64,000 nucleotides of DNA from positions 46,982,012-47,046,011 of the forward strand of contig CM059971.1 in the NCBI GenBank assembly GCA_030490835.1, given 5' to 3'. The notes beneath the pieces are model-generated. The model was not told where the DNA came from, made no database searches, and saw only the letters and a list, made by a program, of their open reading frames with translations. Positions 15,701 through 29,123 of the stretch are shown piece by piece. Every line of letters begins with the position of its first letter. Within the stretch, counting starts at the first letter, position 1. The stretch is from Annona cherimola (lineage: Eukaryota; Streptophyta; Magnoliopsida; Magnoliales; Annonaceae). A program made the position numbers and the translations under genes.

Positions 15701-16195
15701 ATTTAGAATAGTGTACAACTCAATCTAATTGACTTGATTTGACTGTAATGAGAACAAGTAAACTTTAACGCATTCCAATAGATTCAAAACAACCGAATCG
15801 GACGTAAGAAACTTTAATAAACAAGAATTAACAACAATCCCTTGATTTTATTTTCATTTGAACGACAACAAATGACATTGAAAGAATTCAAATCGAATCA
15901 AATGAATTCAGTCGGATAGAATGAACTTTCATTATCTACAATTGAGTGCAACTAAATCTAATTGACTTGATTTGACTGTAATGAGAACGAGTAAACTTTA
16001 ACGCATTCCAGTAGATTCAAAGCAACCGAATCGGACGTAAGGAACTTCAATAAATAAGAATTAACAACAATCCCTTTATTTCATTTGCATTTGAACGACA
16101 ACAAATGACCTGAAAGGAGTTCGAATCGAATCAACTGAATTTAGTCGGATAGAATGAACTTTGATTATTTAGAATAGTGTACAACTCAATCTAAT
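9786..16195 (+). repeat. Regular 10-monomer higher-order repeat, 2330-bp unit
   Basis: Copies run 9786-12115, 12116-14445 and from 14446 until the pattern changes near 16196. The order of monomer variants is the same in each. The second monomer has catttgcatttg with gacctgaaagg, the third has cgtttgcattggaacg, the fourth has gtttacattcg with acaacgg and ttgagttgg, a later one has ttttcatttg with gacattgaaag or gacattaaaag and gagtgcaact, and the last has acaacaaagg or acaagaaagg. The unit starting at 2796 has the same opening order. Differences between neighbouring copies are single scattered bases. Confidence 0.88.
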
Positions 16196-17470
16196 TGACT
16201 CGATTTGATTGTAATGAGAACAAGTAAACTTTAACGCATTCAAATAGATTCAAAACAACCGAATCGGACGTAAGGAACTTTAATAAACAAGAATTAACAA
16301 CTATCCCTTGATTTTATTTACATTCGAACGACAACGAACGACCTTAAAAGCATTGAAATTGAATCAAATGAATTAATTCGGATAGAACGAACTTTGATTA
16401 TTTAGAATAGTGTACAACTCAATCTAATTGAGTTGATTTGACTGTAATGAGAACGAGTAAACTTTAACGCATTCTAATAGATTCAAAACAACCAAATCGG
16501 ATGTAAGGAATTTTCAATAAATAAGAATTAACAACAATCTCTTGATTTTATATACATTCGAACGACAACGAACGACCATAAAAGCATTGAAATCGAATCA
16601 AATGAATTCGGTCGGATAGAATGAACTTTGATTATTTAGTACACAACTCAATCTAATTGACTTGATTTTACAGTAATGAGAACGAGTAAACTTTAACACA
16701 TTCTAATAAATTCAAAAAACCAAAATCGGATGTAAGGAACTTCAATAAACAAGAATTAACAACTATCCCTTGATTTTATTTACATTCGAACGACAACGAA
16801 CGACCTTAAAAGCATTGAAATCGAATCAAATGAATTCAGTCGGATAGAATGAACTTTGATTATTTAGAATAGTGTACAACTCAATCTAATTGACTTGATT
16901 TGACTGTAATTAGAACGAGTAAACTTTAAAGAATTCCAATAGATTCAAAACAACCAAATCGGACGTAAGGAACTTCAATAAACATGACTTAACAACAATC
17001 CCTTGATTTCATTTACATTCGAACGACAACAAATGACCTTAAACGCATTCAAATCGAATCAACTGAATTCAGTCGGATAGAATGAACTTTGATTATTTAG
17101 AATAGTGTACAACTCAGTCTAATTGACTTGATTTGATTGTAATGAGAACAAGTAAACTTTAACGCATTCCAATAGATTCAAAACAACTGAATCGGACGTA
17201 AGGAACTTCAATAAATAAGAATTAACAACAATCCCTTGATTTTATTTTCATTTGAACGACAACAAATGACATTAAAAGCATTCAAATCGAATCAAATGAA
17301 TTCAGTCGGATAGAATGAACTTTCATTATCTACAATTGAGTGCAACTAAATCTAATTGACTTGATTTGACTGTAATGAGAACGAGTAAACTTTAACGCAT
17401 TCCAGTAGATTCAAAGAAACCGAATCGGACGTAAGGAACTTCAATAAATAAGAATTAACAACAATCCCTT
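16196..17470 (+). repeat. Transition into the 11-monomer repeat; partial first copy with a 5-bp deletion
   Basis: Inside the monomer starting at 16077 the text changes from the 10-mer version (aagtgacttaattt at this place elsewhere) to aattgactcgattt, which is the 11-mer version. From here monomers match those 2559-2564 bases downstream, for example aattaattcggatagaacg at 16369 and 18930. Near 16639 five bases are missing from the box atttagaatagtgtacaac (reads atttagtacacaac), the largest single-monomer indel in the array. The first example of the one-base insertion ggaattttcaata is at 16508. Confidence 0.8.
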
Positions 17471-20034
17471 GATTTCATTTACATTCAAACGACAACAAAT
17501 GACATTAAAAGTATTCAAATCGAATCAAATAAATTCAATCGGATAGAATGAACTTTCATTATCTAGAATTGAGTACAACTAAATCCAATTGACTTGATTT
17601 GACTGTAATGAGAACGAGTAAACTTTAACGCATTCAAATAGATTCAAAGCAACCGAATAGGACGTAAGGAACTTCAATAAATAAGAATTAACAACAATCC
17701 CTTTATTTCGTTTGCATTTGAACGACAACGGATGACGTTAAAGGCATTCATATCGAATCAAATGAATTGAGTTGGATAGAATGAACATTGATTAGTTAGA
17801 ATTGAGTACATCTAAATCTAATTGACTTGATTTCACTGTAATGAGAACGGGTACACTTTAACGGATACCTATTGATTCAAAACAACTGACTCGGACAAAA
17901 GGAACTTCAATCAACAAGAATTGACAACAATCCCTTGATTTTATTTACATTCGAACGACAACAAATGACCTTAAAAGCATTCAAATCGAATCAAATGAAT
18001 TCAGTCGGATAGAATGAACTTTGATTATTTAGAATAGTGTACAACTCAATCTAATTGACTCGATTTGATTGTAATGAGAACAAGTAAACTTTAACGCATT
18101 CCAATAGATTCAAAACAACCAAATCATATGTAAGGAACTTCAATAAACAAGAATTAACAACAATCCCTTGATTTTATTTACATTCGAACGACAACGAACG
18201 ACCTTAAAAGCATCGAAATCGAATCAAATGAATTCAGTCGGATAGAATGAACTTTGATTATTTAGAATAGTGTACAACTCAATCTAATTGACTTGATTTG
18301 ACTGTAATGAGAACAAGTAAACTTTAACGCATTCCAATAGATTCAAAACAACCGAATCGGACGTAAGGAACTTTAATAAACAAGAATTAACAATAATCCC
18401 TTGATTTTATTTTCATTTGAACGACAACAAATGACATTGAAAGAATTCAAATCGAATCAAATGAATTCAGTCGGATAGAATGAACTTTCATTATCTACAA
18501 TTGAGTGCAACTAAATCTAATTGACTTGATTTGACTGTAATGAGAACGAGTAAACTTTAACGCATTCCAGTAGATTCAAAGCAACCGAATCGGACGTAAG
18601 GAACTTCAATAAATAAGAATTAACAACAATCCCTTTATTTCATTTGCATTTGAACGACAACAAATGACCTGAAAGGAGTTCGAATCGAATCAACTGAATT
18701 TAGTCGGATAGAATGAACTTTGATTATTTAGAATAGTGTACAACTCAATCTAATTGACTCGATTTGATTGTAATGAGAACAAGTAAACTTTAACGCATTC
18801 AAATAGATTCAAAACAACCGAATCGGACGTAAGGAACTTCAATAAACAAGAATTAACAACTATCCCTTGATTTTATTTACATTCGAACGACAACGAACGA
18901 CCTTAAAAGCATTGAAATTGAATCAAATGAATTAATTCGGATAGAACGAACTTTGATTATTTAGAATAGTGTACAACTCAATCTAATTGAGTTGATTTGA
19001 CTGTAATGAGAACGAGTAAACTTTAACGCATTCTAATAGATTCAAAACAACCAAATCGGATGTAAGGAATTTTCAATAAATAAGAATTAACAACAATCTC
19101 TTGTTTTTATATACATTCGAACGACAACGAACGACCATAAAAGCATTGAAATCGAATCAAATGAATTCGGTCGGATAGAATGAACTTTGATTATTTAGAA
19201 TAGTGTACAACTCAATCTAATTGACTTGATTTTACAGTAATGAGAACGAGTAAACTTTAACACATTCTAATAAATTCAAAAAACCAAAATCGGATGTAAG
19301 GAACTTCAATAAACAAGAATTAACAACTATCCCTTGATTTTATTTACATTCGAACGACAACGAACGACCTTAAAAGCATTGAAATCGAATCAAATGAATT
19401 CAGTCGGATAGAATGAACTATGATTATTTAGAATAGTGTACAACTCAATCTAATTGACTTGATTTGACTGTAATTAGAACGAGTAAACTTTAAAGAATTC
19501 CAATAGATTCAAAACAACCAAATCGGACGTAAGGAACTTCAATAAACATGACTTAACAACAATCCCTTGATTTCATTTACATTCGAACGACAACAAATGA
19601 CCTTAAACGCATTCAAATCGAATCAACTGAATTCAGTCGGATAGAATGAACTTTGATTATTTAGAATAGTGTACAACTCAGTCTAATTGACTTGATTTGA
19701 TTGTAATGAGAACAAGTAAACTTTAACGCATTCCAATAGATTCAAAACAACTGAATCGGACGTAAGGAACTTCAATAAATAAGAATTAACAACAATCCCT
19801 TGATTTTATTTTCATTTGAACGACAACAAATGACATTAAAAGCATTCAAATCGAATCAAATGAATTCAGTCGGATAGAATGAACTTTCATTATCTACAAT
19901 TGAGTGCAACTAAATCTAATTGACTTGATTTGACTGTAATGAGAACGAGTAAACTTTAACGCATTCCAGTAGATTCAAAGAAACCGAATCGGACGTAAGG
20001 AACTTCAATAAATAAGAATTAACAACAATCCCTT
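17471..20034 (+). repeat. 11-monomer higher-order repeat, copy 1 (2564 bp)
   Basis: Unit length is 2564 bases, 11 monomers plus one base. The extra base is the inserted T in ggaattttcaataa, present once in every copy. Variant landmarks in order are: catttacattcaaacg, gggtacactttaacgg, gcatcgaaatcg, gaaagaattc, cctgaaaggagttcg, gaaattgaatc with aattaattcgg, tatatacattcg with gaccataaaag, aattagaacgag, and caactcagtctaat. This copy has ccaaatcatatg where later copies have ccgaatcagatg (18118), a private tttttatatac (19103), and gaactatgatt at 19415. Confidence 0.9.
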
Positions 20035-23000
20035 GATTTCATTTACATTCAAACGACAACAAATGACATTAAAAGTATTCAAATCGAATCAAATAAATTC
20101 AATCGGATAGAATGAACTTTCATTATCTAGAATTGAGTACAACTAAATCCAATTGACTTGATTTGACTGTAATGAGAACGAGTAAACTTTAACGCATTCA
20201 AATAGATTCAAAGCAACCGAATAGGACGTAAGGAACTTCAATAAATAAGAATTAACAACAATCCCTTTATTTCGTTTGCATTTGAACGACAACGGATGAC
20301 GTTAAAGGCATTCATATCGAATCAAATGAATTGAGTTGGATAGAATGAACATTGATTAGTTAGAATTGAGTACATCTAAATCTAATTGACTTGATTTCAC
20401 TGTAATGAGAACGGGTACACTTTAACGGATACCTATTGATTCAAAACAACTGACTCGGACAAAAGGAACTTCAATCAACAAGAATTGACAACAATCCCTT
20501 GATTTTATTTACATTCGAACGACAACAAATGACCTTAAAAGCATTCAAATCGAATCAAATGAATTCAGTCGGATAGAATGAACTTTGATTATTTAGAATA
20601 GTGTACAACTCAATCTAATTGACTCGATTTGATTGTAATGAGAACAAGTAAACTTTAACGCATTCCAATAGATTCAAAACAACCGAATCAGATGTAAGGA
20701 ACTTCAATAAACAAGAATTAACAACAATCCCTTGATTTTATTTACATTCGAACGACAACGAACGACCTTAAAAGCATCGAAATCGAATCAAATGAATTCA
20801 GTCGGATAGAATGAACTTTGATTATTTAGAATAGTGTACAACTCAATCTAATTGACTTGATTTGACTGTAATGAGAACAAGTAAACTTTAACGCATTCCA
20901 ATAGATTCAAAACAACCGAATCGGACGTAAGGAACTTTAATAAACAAGAATTAACAACAATCCCTTGATTTTATTTTCATTTGAACGACAACAAATGACA
21001 TTGAAAGAATTCAAATCGAATCAAATGAATTCAGTCGGATAGAATGAACTTTCATTATCTACAATTGAGTGCAACTAAATCTAATTGACTTGATTTGACT
21101 GTAATGAGAACGAGTAAACTTTAACGCATTCCAGTAGATTCAAAGCAACCGAATCGGACGTAAGGAACTTCAATAAATAAGAATTAACAACAATCCCTTT
21201 ATTTCATTTGCATTTGAACGACAACAAATGACCTGAAAGGAGTTCGAATCGAATCAACTGAATTTAGTCGGATAGAATGAACTTTGATTATTTAGAATAG
21301 TGTACAACTCAATCTAATTGACTCGATTTGATTGTAATGAGAACAAGTAAACTTTAACGCATTCCAATAGATTCAAAACAACCGAATCAGATGTAAGGAA
21401 CTTCAATAAACAAGAATTAACAACAATCCCTTGATTTTATTTACATTCGAACGACAACGAACGACCTTAAAAGCATCGAAATCGAATCAAATGAATTCAG
21501 TCGGATAGAATGAACTTTGATTATTTAGAATAGTGTACAACTCAATCTAATTGACTTGATTTGACTGTAATGAGAACAAGTAAACTTTAACGCATTCCAA
21601 TAGATTCAAAACAACCGAATCGGACGTAAGGAACTTTAATAAACAAGAATTAACAACAATCCCTTGATTTTATTTTCATTTGAACGACAACAAATGACAT
21701 TGAAAGAATTCAAATCGAATCAAATGAATTCAGTCGGATAGAATGAACTTTCATTATCTACAATTGAGTGCAACTAAATCTAATTGACTTGATTTGACTG
21801 TAATGAGAACGAGTAAACTTTAACGCATTCCAGTAGATTCAAAGCAACCGAATCGGACGTAAGGAACTTCAATAAATAAGAATTAACAACAATCCCTTTA
21901 TTTCATTTGCATTTGAACGACAACAAATGACCTGAAAGGAGTTCGAATCGAATCAACTGAATTTAGTCGGATAGAATGAACTTTGATTATTTAGAATAGT
22001 GTACAACTCAATCTAATTGACTCGATTTGATTGTAATGAGAACAAGTAAACTTTAACGCATTCAAATAGATTCAAAACAACCGAATCGGACGTAAGGAAC
22101 TTCAATAAACAAGAATTAACAACTATCCCTTGATTTTATTTACATTCGAACGACAACGAACGACCTTAAAAGCATTGAAATTGAATCAAATGAATTAATT
22201 CGGATAGAACGAACTTTGATTATTTAGAATAGTGTACAACTCAATCTAATTGAGTTGATTTGACTGTAATGAGAACGAGTAAACTTTAACGCATTCTAAT
22301 AGATTCAAAACAACCAAATCGGATGTAAGGAATTTTCAATAAATAAGAATTAACAACAATCTCTTGATTTTATATACATTCGAACGACAACGAACGACCA
22401 TAAAAGCATTGAAATCGAATCAAATGAATTCGGTCGGATAGAATGAACTTTGATTATTTAGAATAGTGTACAACTCAATCTAATTGACTTGATTTTACAG
22501 TAATGAGAACGAGTAAACTTTAACACATTCTAATAAATTCAAAAAACCAAAATCGGATGTAAGGAACTTCAATAAACAAGAATTAACAACTATCCCTTGA
22601 TTTTATTTACATTCGAACGACAACGAACGACCTTAAAAGCATTGAAATCGAATCAAATGAATTCAGTCGGATAGAATGAACTTTGATTATTTAGAATAGT
22701 GTACAACTCAATCTAATTGACTTGATTTGACTGTAATTAGAACGAGTAAACTTTAAAGAATTCCAATAGATTCAAAACAACCAAATCGGACGTAAGGAAC
22801 TTCAATAAACATGACTTAACAACAATCCCTTGATTTCATTTACATTCGAACGACAACAAATGACCTTAAACGCATTCAAATCGAATCAACTGAATTCAGT
22901 CGGATAGAATGAACTTTGATTATTTAGAATAGTGTACAACTCAGTCTAATTGACTTGATTTGATTGTAATGAGAACAAGTAAACTTTAACGCATTCCAAT

Positions 23001-23297
23001 AGATTCAAAACAACTGAATCGGACGTAAGGAACTTCAATAAATAAGAATTAACAACAATCCCTTGATTTTATTTTCATTTGAACGACAACAAATGACATT
23101 AAAAGCATTCAAATCGAATCAAATGAATTCAGTCGGATAGAATGAACTTTCATTATCTACAATTGAGTGCAACTAAATCTAATTGACTTGATTTGACTGT
23201 AATGAGAACGAGTAAACTTTAACGCATTCCAGTAGATTCAAAGAAACCGAATCGGACGTAAGGAACTTCAATAAATAAGAATTAACAACAATCCCTT
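20035..23297 (+). repeat. Expanded 14-monomer copy of the 11-mer repeat, copy 2 (3263 bp)
   Basis: Same monomer order as copy 1, but a run of three monomers is present twice. The landmark gaatcagatgtaagg occurs at 20685 and again 699 bases later at 21384. The duplicated trimer consists of the gcatcgaaatcg monomer, the gaaagaattc monomer and the cctgaaaggagttcg monomer. The exact breakpoints cannot be fixed because monomers are so alike. The length equals 2564 + 699. Confidence 0.9.
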
Positions 23298-26200
23298 GAT
23301 TTCATTTACATTCAAACGACAACAAATGACATTAAAAGTATTCAAATCGAATCAAATAAATTCAATCGGATAGAATGAACTTTCATTATCTAGAATTGAG
23401 TACAACTAAATCCAATTGACTTGATTTGACTGTAATGAGAACGAGTAAACTTTAACGCATTCAAATAGATTCAAAGCAACCGAATAGGACGTAAGGAACT
23501 TCAATAAATAAGAATTAACAACAATCCCTTTATTTCGTTTGCATTTGAACGACAACGGATGACGTTAAAGGCATTCATATCGAATCAAATGAATTGAGTT
23601 GGATAGAATGAACATTGATTAGTTAGAATTGAGTACATCTAAATCTAATTGACTTGATTTCACTGTAATGAGAACGGGTACACTTTAACGGATACCTATT
23701 GATTCAAAACAACTGACTCGGACAAAAGGAACTTCAATCAACAAGAATTGACAACAATCCCTTGATTTTATTTACATTCGAACGACAACAAATGACCTTA
23801 AAAGCATTCAAATCGAATCAAATGAATTCAGTCGGATAGAATGAACTTTGATTATTTAGAATAGTGTACAACTCAATCTAATTGACTCGATTTGATTGTA
23901 ATGAGAACAAGTAAACTTTAACGCATTCCAATAGATTCAAAACAACCGAATCAGATGTAAGGAACTTCAATAAACAAGAATTAACAACAATCCCTTGATT
24001 TTATTTACATTCGAACGACAACGAACGACCTTAAAAGCATCGAAATCGAATCAAATGAATTCAGTCGGATAGAATGAACTTTGATTATTTAGAATAGTGT
24101 ACAACTCAATCTAATTGACTTGATTTGACTGTAATGAGAACAAGTAAACTTTAACGCATTCCAATAGATTCAAAACAACCGAATCGGACGTAAGGAACTT
24201 TAATAAACAAGAATTAACAACAATCCCTTGATTTTATTTTCATTTGAACGACAACAAATGACATTGAAAGAATTCAAATCGAATCAAATGAATTCAGTCG
24301 GATAGAATGAACTTTCATTATCTACAATTGAGTGCAACTAAATCTAATTGACTTGATTTGACTGTAATGAGAACGAGTAAACTTTAACGCATTCCAGTAG
24401 ATTCAAAGCAACCGAATCGGACGTAAGGAACTTCAATAAATAAGAATTAACAACAATCCCTTTATTTCATTTGCATTTGAACGACAACAAATGACCAGAA
24501 AGGAGTTCGAATCGAATCAACTGAATTTAGTCGGATAGAATGAACTTTGATTATTTAGAATAGTGTACAACTCAATCTAATTGACTCGATTTGATTGTAA
24601 TGAGAACAAGTAAACTTTAACGCATTCGAATAGATTCAAAACAACCGAATCAGATGTAAGGAACTTCAATAAACAAGAATTAACAACAATCCCTTGATTT
24701 TATTTACATTCGAACGACAACGAACGACCTTAAAAGCATCGAAATCGAATCAAATGAATTCAGTCGGATAGAATGAACTTTGATTATTTAGAATAGTGTA
24801 CAACTCAATCTAATTGACTTGATTTGACTGTAATGAGAACAAGTAAACTTTAACGCATTCCAATAGATTCAAAACAACCGAATCGGACGTAAGGAACTTT
24901 AATAAACAAGAATTAACAACAATCCCTTGATTTTATTTTCATTTGAACGACAACAAATGACATTGAAAGAATTCAAATCGAATCAAATGAATTCAGTCGG
25001 ATAGAATGAACTTTCATTATCTACAATTGAGTGCAACTAAATCTAATTGACTTGATTTGACTGTAATGAGAACGAGTAAACTTTAACGCATTCCAGTAGA
25101 TTCAAAGCAACCGAATCGGACGTAAGGAACTTCAATAAATAAGAATTAACAACAATCCCTTTATTTCATTTGCATTTGAACGACAACAAATGACCTGAAA
25201 GGAGTTCGAATCGAATCAACTGAATTTAGTCGGATAGAATGAACTTTGATTATTTAGAATAGTGTACAACTCAATCTAATTGACTCGATTTGATTGTAAT
25301 GAGAACAAGTAAACTTTAACGCATTCAAATAGATTCAAAACAACCGAATCGGACGTAAGGAACTTCAATAAACAAGAATTAACAACTATCCCTTGATTTT
25401 ATTTACATTCGAACGACAACGAACGACCTTAAAAGCATTGAAATTGAATCAAATGAATTAATTCGGATAGAACGAACTTTGATTATTAAAATAGTGTACA
25501 ACTCAATCTAATTGAGTTGATTTGACTGTAATGAGAACGAGTAAACTTTAACGCATTCTAATAGATTCAAAACAACCAAATCGGATGTAAGGAATTTTCA
25601 ATAAATAAGAATTAACAACAATCTCTTGATTTTATATACATTCGAACGACAACGAACGACCATAAAAGCATTGAAATCGAATCAAATGAATTCGGTCGGA
25701 TAGAATGAACTTTGATTATTTAGAATAGTGTACAACTCAATCTAATTGACTTGATTTTACAGTAATGAGAACGAGTAAACTTTAACACATTCTAATAAAT
25801 TCAAAAAACCAAAATCGGATGTAAGGAACTTCAATAAACAAGAATTAACAACTATCCCTTGATTTTATTTACATTCGAACGACAACGAACGACCTTAAAA
25901 GCATTGAAATCGAATCAAATGAATTCAGTCGGATAGAATGAACTTTGATTATTTAGAATAGTGTACAACTCAATCTAATTGACTTGATTTGACTGTAATT
26001 AGAACGAGTAAACTTTAAAGAATTCCAATAGATTCAAAACAACCAAATCGGACGTAAGGAACTTCAATAAACATGACTTAACAACAATCCCTTGATTTCA
26101 TTTACATTCGAACGACAACAAATGACCTTAAACGCATTCAAATCGAATCAACTGAATTCAGTCGGATAGAATGAACTTTGATTATTTAGAATAGTGTACA

Positions 26201-26559
26201 ACTCAGTCTAATTGACTTGATTTGATTGTAATGAGAACAAGTAAACTTTAACGCATTCCAATAGATTCAAAACAACTGAATCGGACGTAAGGAACTTCAA
26301 TAAATAAGAATTAACAACAATCCCTTGATTTTATTTTCATTTGAACGACAACAAATGACATTAAAAGCATTCAAATCGAATCAAATGAATTCAGTCGGAT
26401 AGAATGAACTTTCATTATCTACAATTGAGTGCAACTAAATCTAATTGACTTGATTTGACTGTAATGAGAACGAGTAAACTTTAACGCATTCCAGTAGATT
26501 CAAAGAAACCGAATCGGACGTAAGGAACTTCAATAAATAAGAATTAACAACAATCCCTT
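23298..26559 (+). repeat. Expanded 14-monomer copy of the 11-mer repeat, copy 3 (3262 bp)
   Basis: Carries the same trimer duplication as its left neighbour (gaatcagatgtaagg at 23948 and 24647, 699 apart), so the 14-mer form was probably duplicated as a whole. It is one base shorter because gattatttagaatag has become gattattaaaatag near 25481. Private substitutions include gaccagaaagg near 24492 and cgcattcgaatag near 24621. Confidence 0.9.
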
Positions 26560-29123
26560 GATTTCATTTACATTCAAACGACAACAAATGACATTAAAAG
26601 TATTCAAATCGAATCAAATAAATTCAATCGGATAGAATGAACTTTCATTATCTAGAATTGAGTACAACTAAATCCAATTGACTTGATTTGACTGTAATGA
26701 GAACGAGTAAACTTTAACGCATTCAAATAGATTCAAAGCAACCGAATAGGACGTAAGGAACTTCAATAAATAAGAATTAACAACAATCCCTTTATTTCGT
26801 TTGCATTTGAACGACAACGGATGACGTTAAAGGCATTCATATCGAATCAAATGAATTGAGTTGGATAGAATGAACATTGATTAGTTAGAATTGAGTACAT
26901 CTAAATCTAATTGACTTGATTTCACTGTAATGAGAACGGGTACACTTTAACGGATACCTATTGATTCAAAACAACTGACTCGGACAAAAGGAACTTCAAT
27001 CAACAAGAATTGACAACAATCCCTTGATTTTATTTACATTCGAACGACAACAAATGACCTTAAAAGCATTCAAATCGAATCAAATGAATTCAGTCGGATA
27101 GAATGAACTTTGATTATTTAGAATAGTGTACAACTCAATCTAATTGACTCGATTTGATTGTAATGAGAACAAGTAAACTTTAACGCATTCCAATAGATTC
27201 AAAACAACCGAATCAGATGTAAGGAACTTCAATAAACAAGAATTAACAACAATCCCTTGATTTTATTTACATTCGAACGACAACGAACGACCTTAAAAGC
27301 ATCGAAATCGAATCAAATGAATTCAGTCGGATAGAATGAACTTTGATTATTTAGAATAGTGTACAACTCAATCTAATTGACTTGATTTGACTGTAATGAG
27401 AACAAGTAAACTTTAACGCATTCCAATAGATTCAAAACAACCGAATCGGACGTAAGGAACTTTAATAAACAAGAATTAACAACAATCCCTTGATTTTATT
27501 TTCATTTGAAAGACAACAAATGACATTGAAAGAATTCAAATCGAATCAAATGAATTCAGTCGGATAGAATGAACTTTCATTATCTACAATTGAGTGCAAC
27601 TAAATCTAATTGACTTGATTTGACTGTAATGAGAACGAGTAAACTTTAACGCATTCCAGTAGATTCAAAGCAACCGAATCGGACGTAAGGAACTTCAATA
27701 AATAAGAATTAACAACAATCCCTTTATTTCATTTGCATTTGAACGACAACAAATGACCTGAAAGGAGTTCGAATCGAATCAACTGAATTTAGTCGGATAG
27801 AATGAACTTTGATTATTTAGAATAGTGTACAACTCAATCTAATTGACTCGATTTGATTGTAATGAGAACAAGTAAACTTTAACGCATTCAAATAGATTCA
27901 AAACAACCGAATCGGACGTAAGGAACTTCAATAAACAAGAATTAACAACTATCCCTTGATTTTATTTACATTCGAACGACAACGAACGACCTTAAAAGCA
28001 TTGAAATTGAATCAAATGAATTAATTCGGATAGAACGAACTTTGATTATTTAGAATAGTGTACAACTCAATCTAATTGAGTTGATTTGACTGTAATGAGA
28101 ACGAGTAAACTTTAACGCATTCTAATAGATTCAAAACAACCAAATCGGATGTAAGGAATTTTCAATAAATAAGAATTAACAACAATCTCTTGATTTTATA
28201 TACATTCGAACGACAACGAACGACCACAAAAGTATTGAAATCGAATCAAATGAATTCGGTCGGATAGAATGAACTTTGATTATTTAGAATAGTGTACAAC
28301 TCAATCTAATTGACTTGATTTTACAGTAATGAGAACGAGTAAACTTTAACACATTCTAATAAATTCAAAAAACCAAAATCGGATGTAAGGAACTTCAATA
28401 AACAAGAATTAACAACTATCCCTTGATTTTATTTACATTCGAACGACAACGAACGACCTTAAAAGCATTGAAATCGAATCAAATGAATTCAGTCGGATAG
28501 AATGAACTTTGATTATTTAGAATAGTGTACAACTCAATCTAATTGACTTGATTTGACTGTAATTAGAACGAGTAAACTTTAAAGAATTCCAATAGATTCA
28601 AAACAACCAAATCGGACGTAAGGAACTTCAATAAACATGACTTAACAACAATCCCTTGATTTCATTTACATTCGAACGACAACAAATGACCTTAAACGCA
28701 TTCAAATCGAATCAACTGAATTCAGTCGGATAGAATGAACTTTGATTATTTAGAATAGTGTACAACTCAGTCTAATTGACTTGATTTGATTGTAATGAGA
28801 ACAAGTAAACTTTAACGCATTCCAATAGATTCAAAACAACTGAATCGGACGTAAGGAACTTCAATAAATAAGAATTAACAACAATCCCTTGATTTTATTT
28901 TCATTTGAACGACAACAAATGACATTAAAAGTATTCAAATCGAATCAAATGAATTCAGTCGGATAGAATGAACTTTCATTATCTACAATTGAGTGCAACT
29001 AAATCTAATTGACTTGATTTGACTGTAATGAGAACGAGTAAACTTTAACGCATTCCAGTAGATTCAAAGAAACCGAATCGGACGTAAGGAACTTCAATAA
29101 ATAAGAATTAACAACAATCCCTT
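26560..29123 (+). repeat. 11-monomer higher-order repeat, copy 4 (2564 bp)
   Basis: Back to the short form with a single gaatcagatgtaagg landmark at 27210. Private changes include gaaagacaac near 27509 and gaccacaaaagtattg near 28222. Near its right end it has aaaagtattcaaatcg (28932), shared with the next copy only. Confidence 0.9.
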
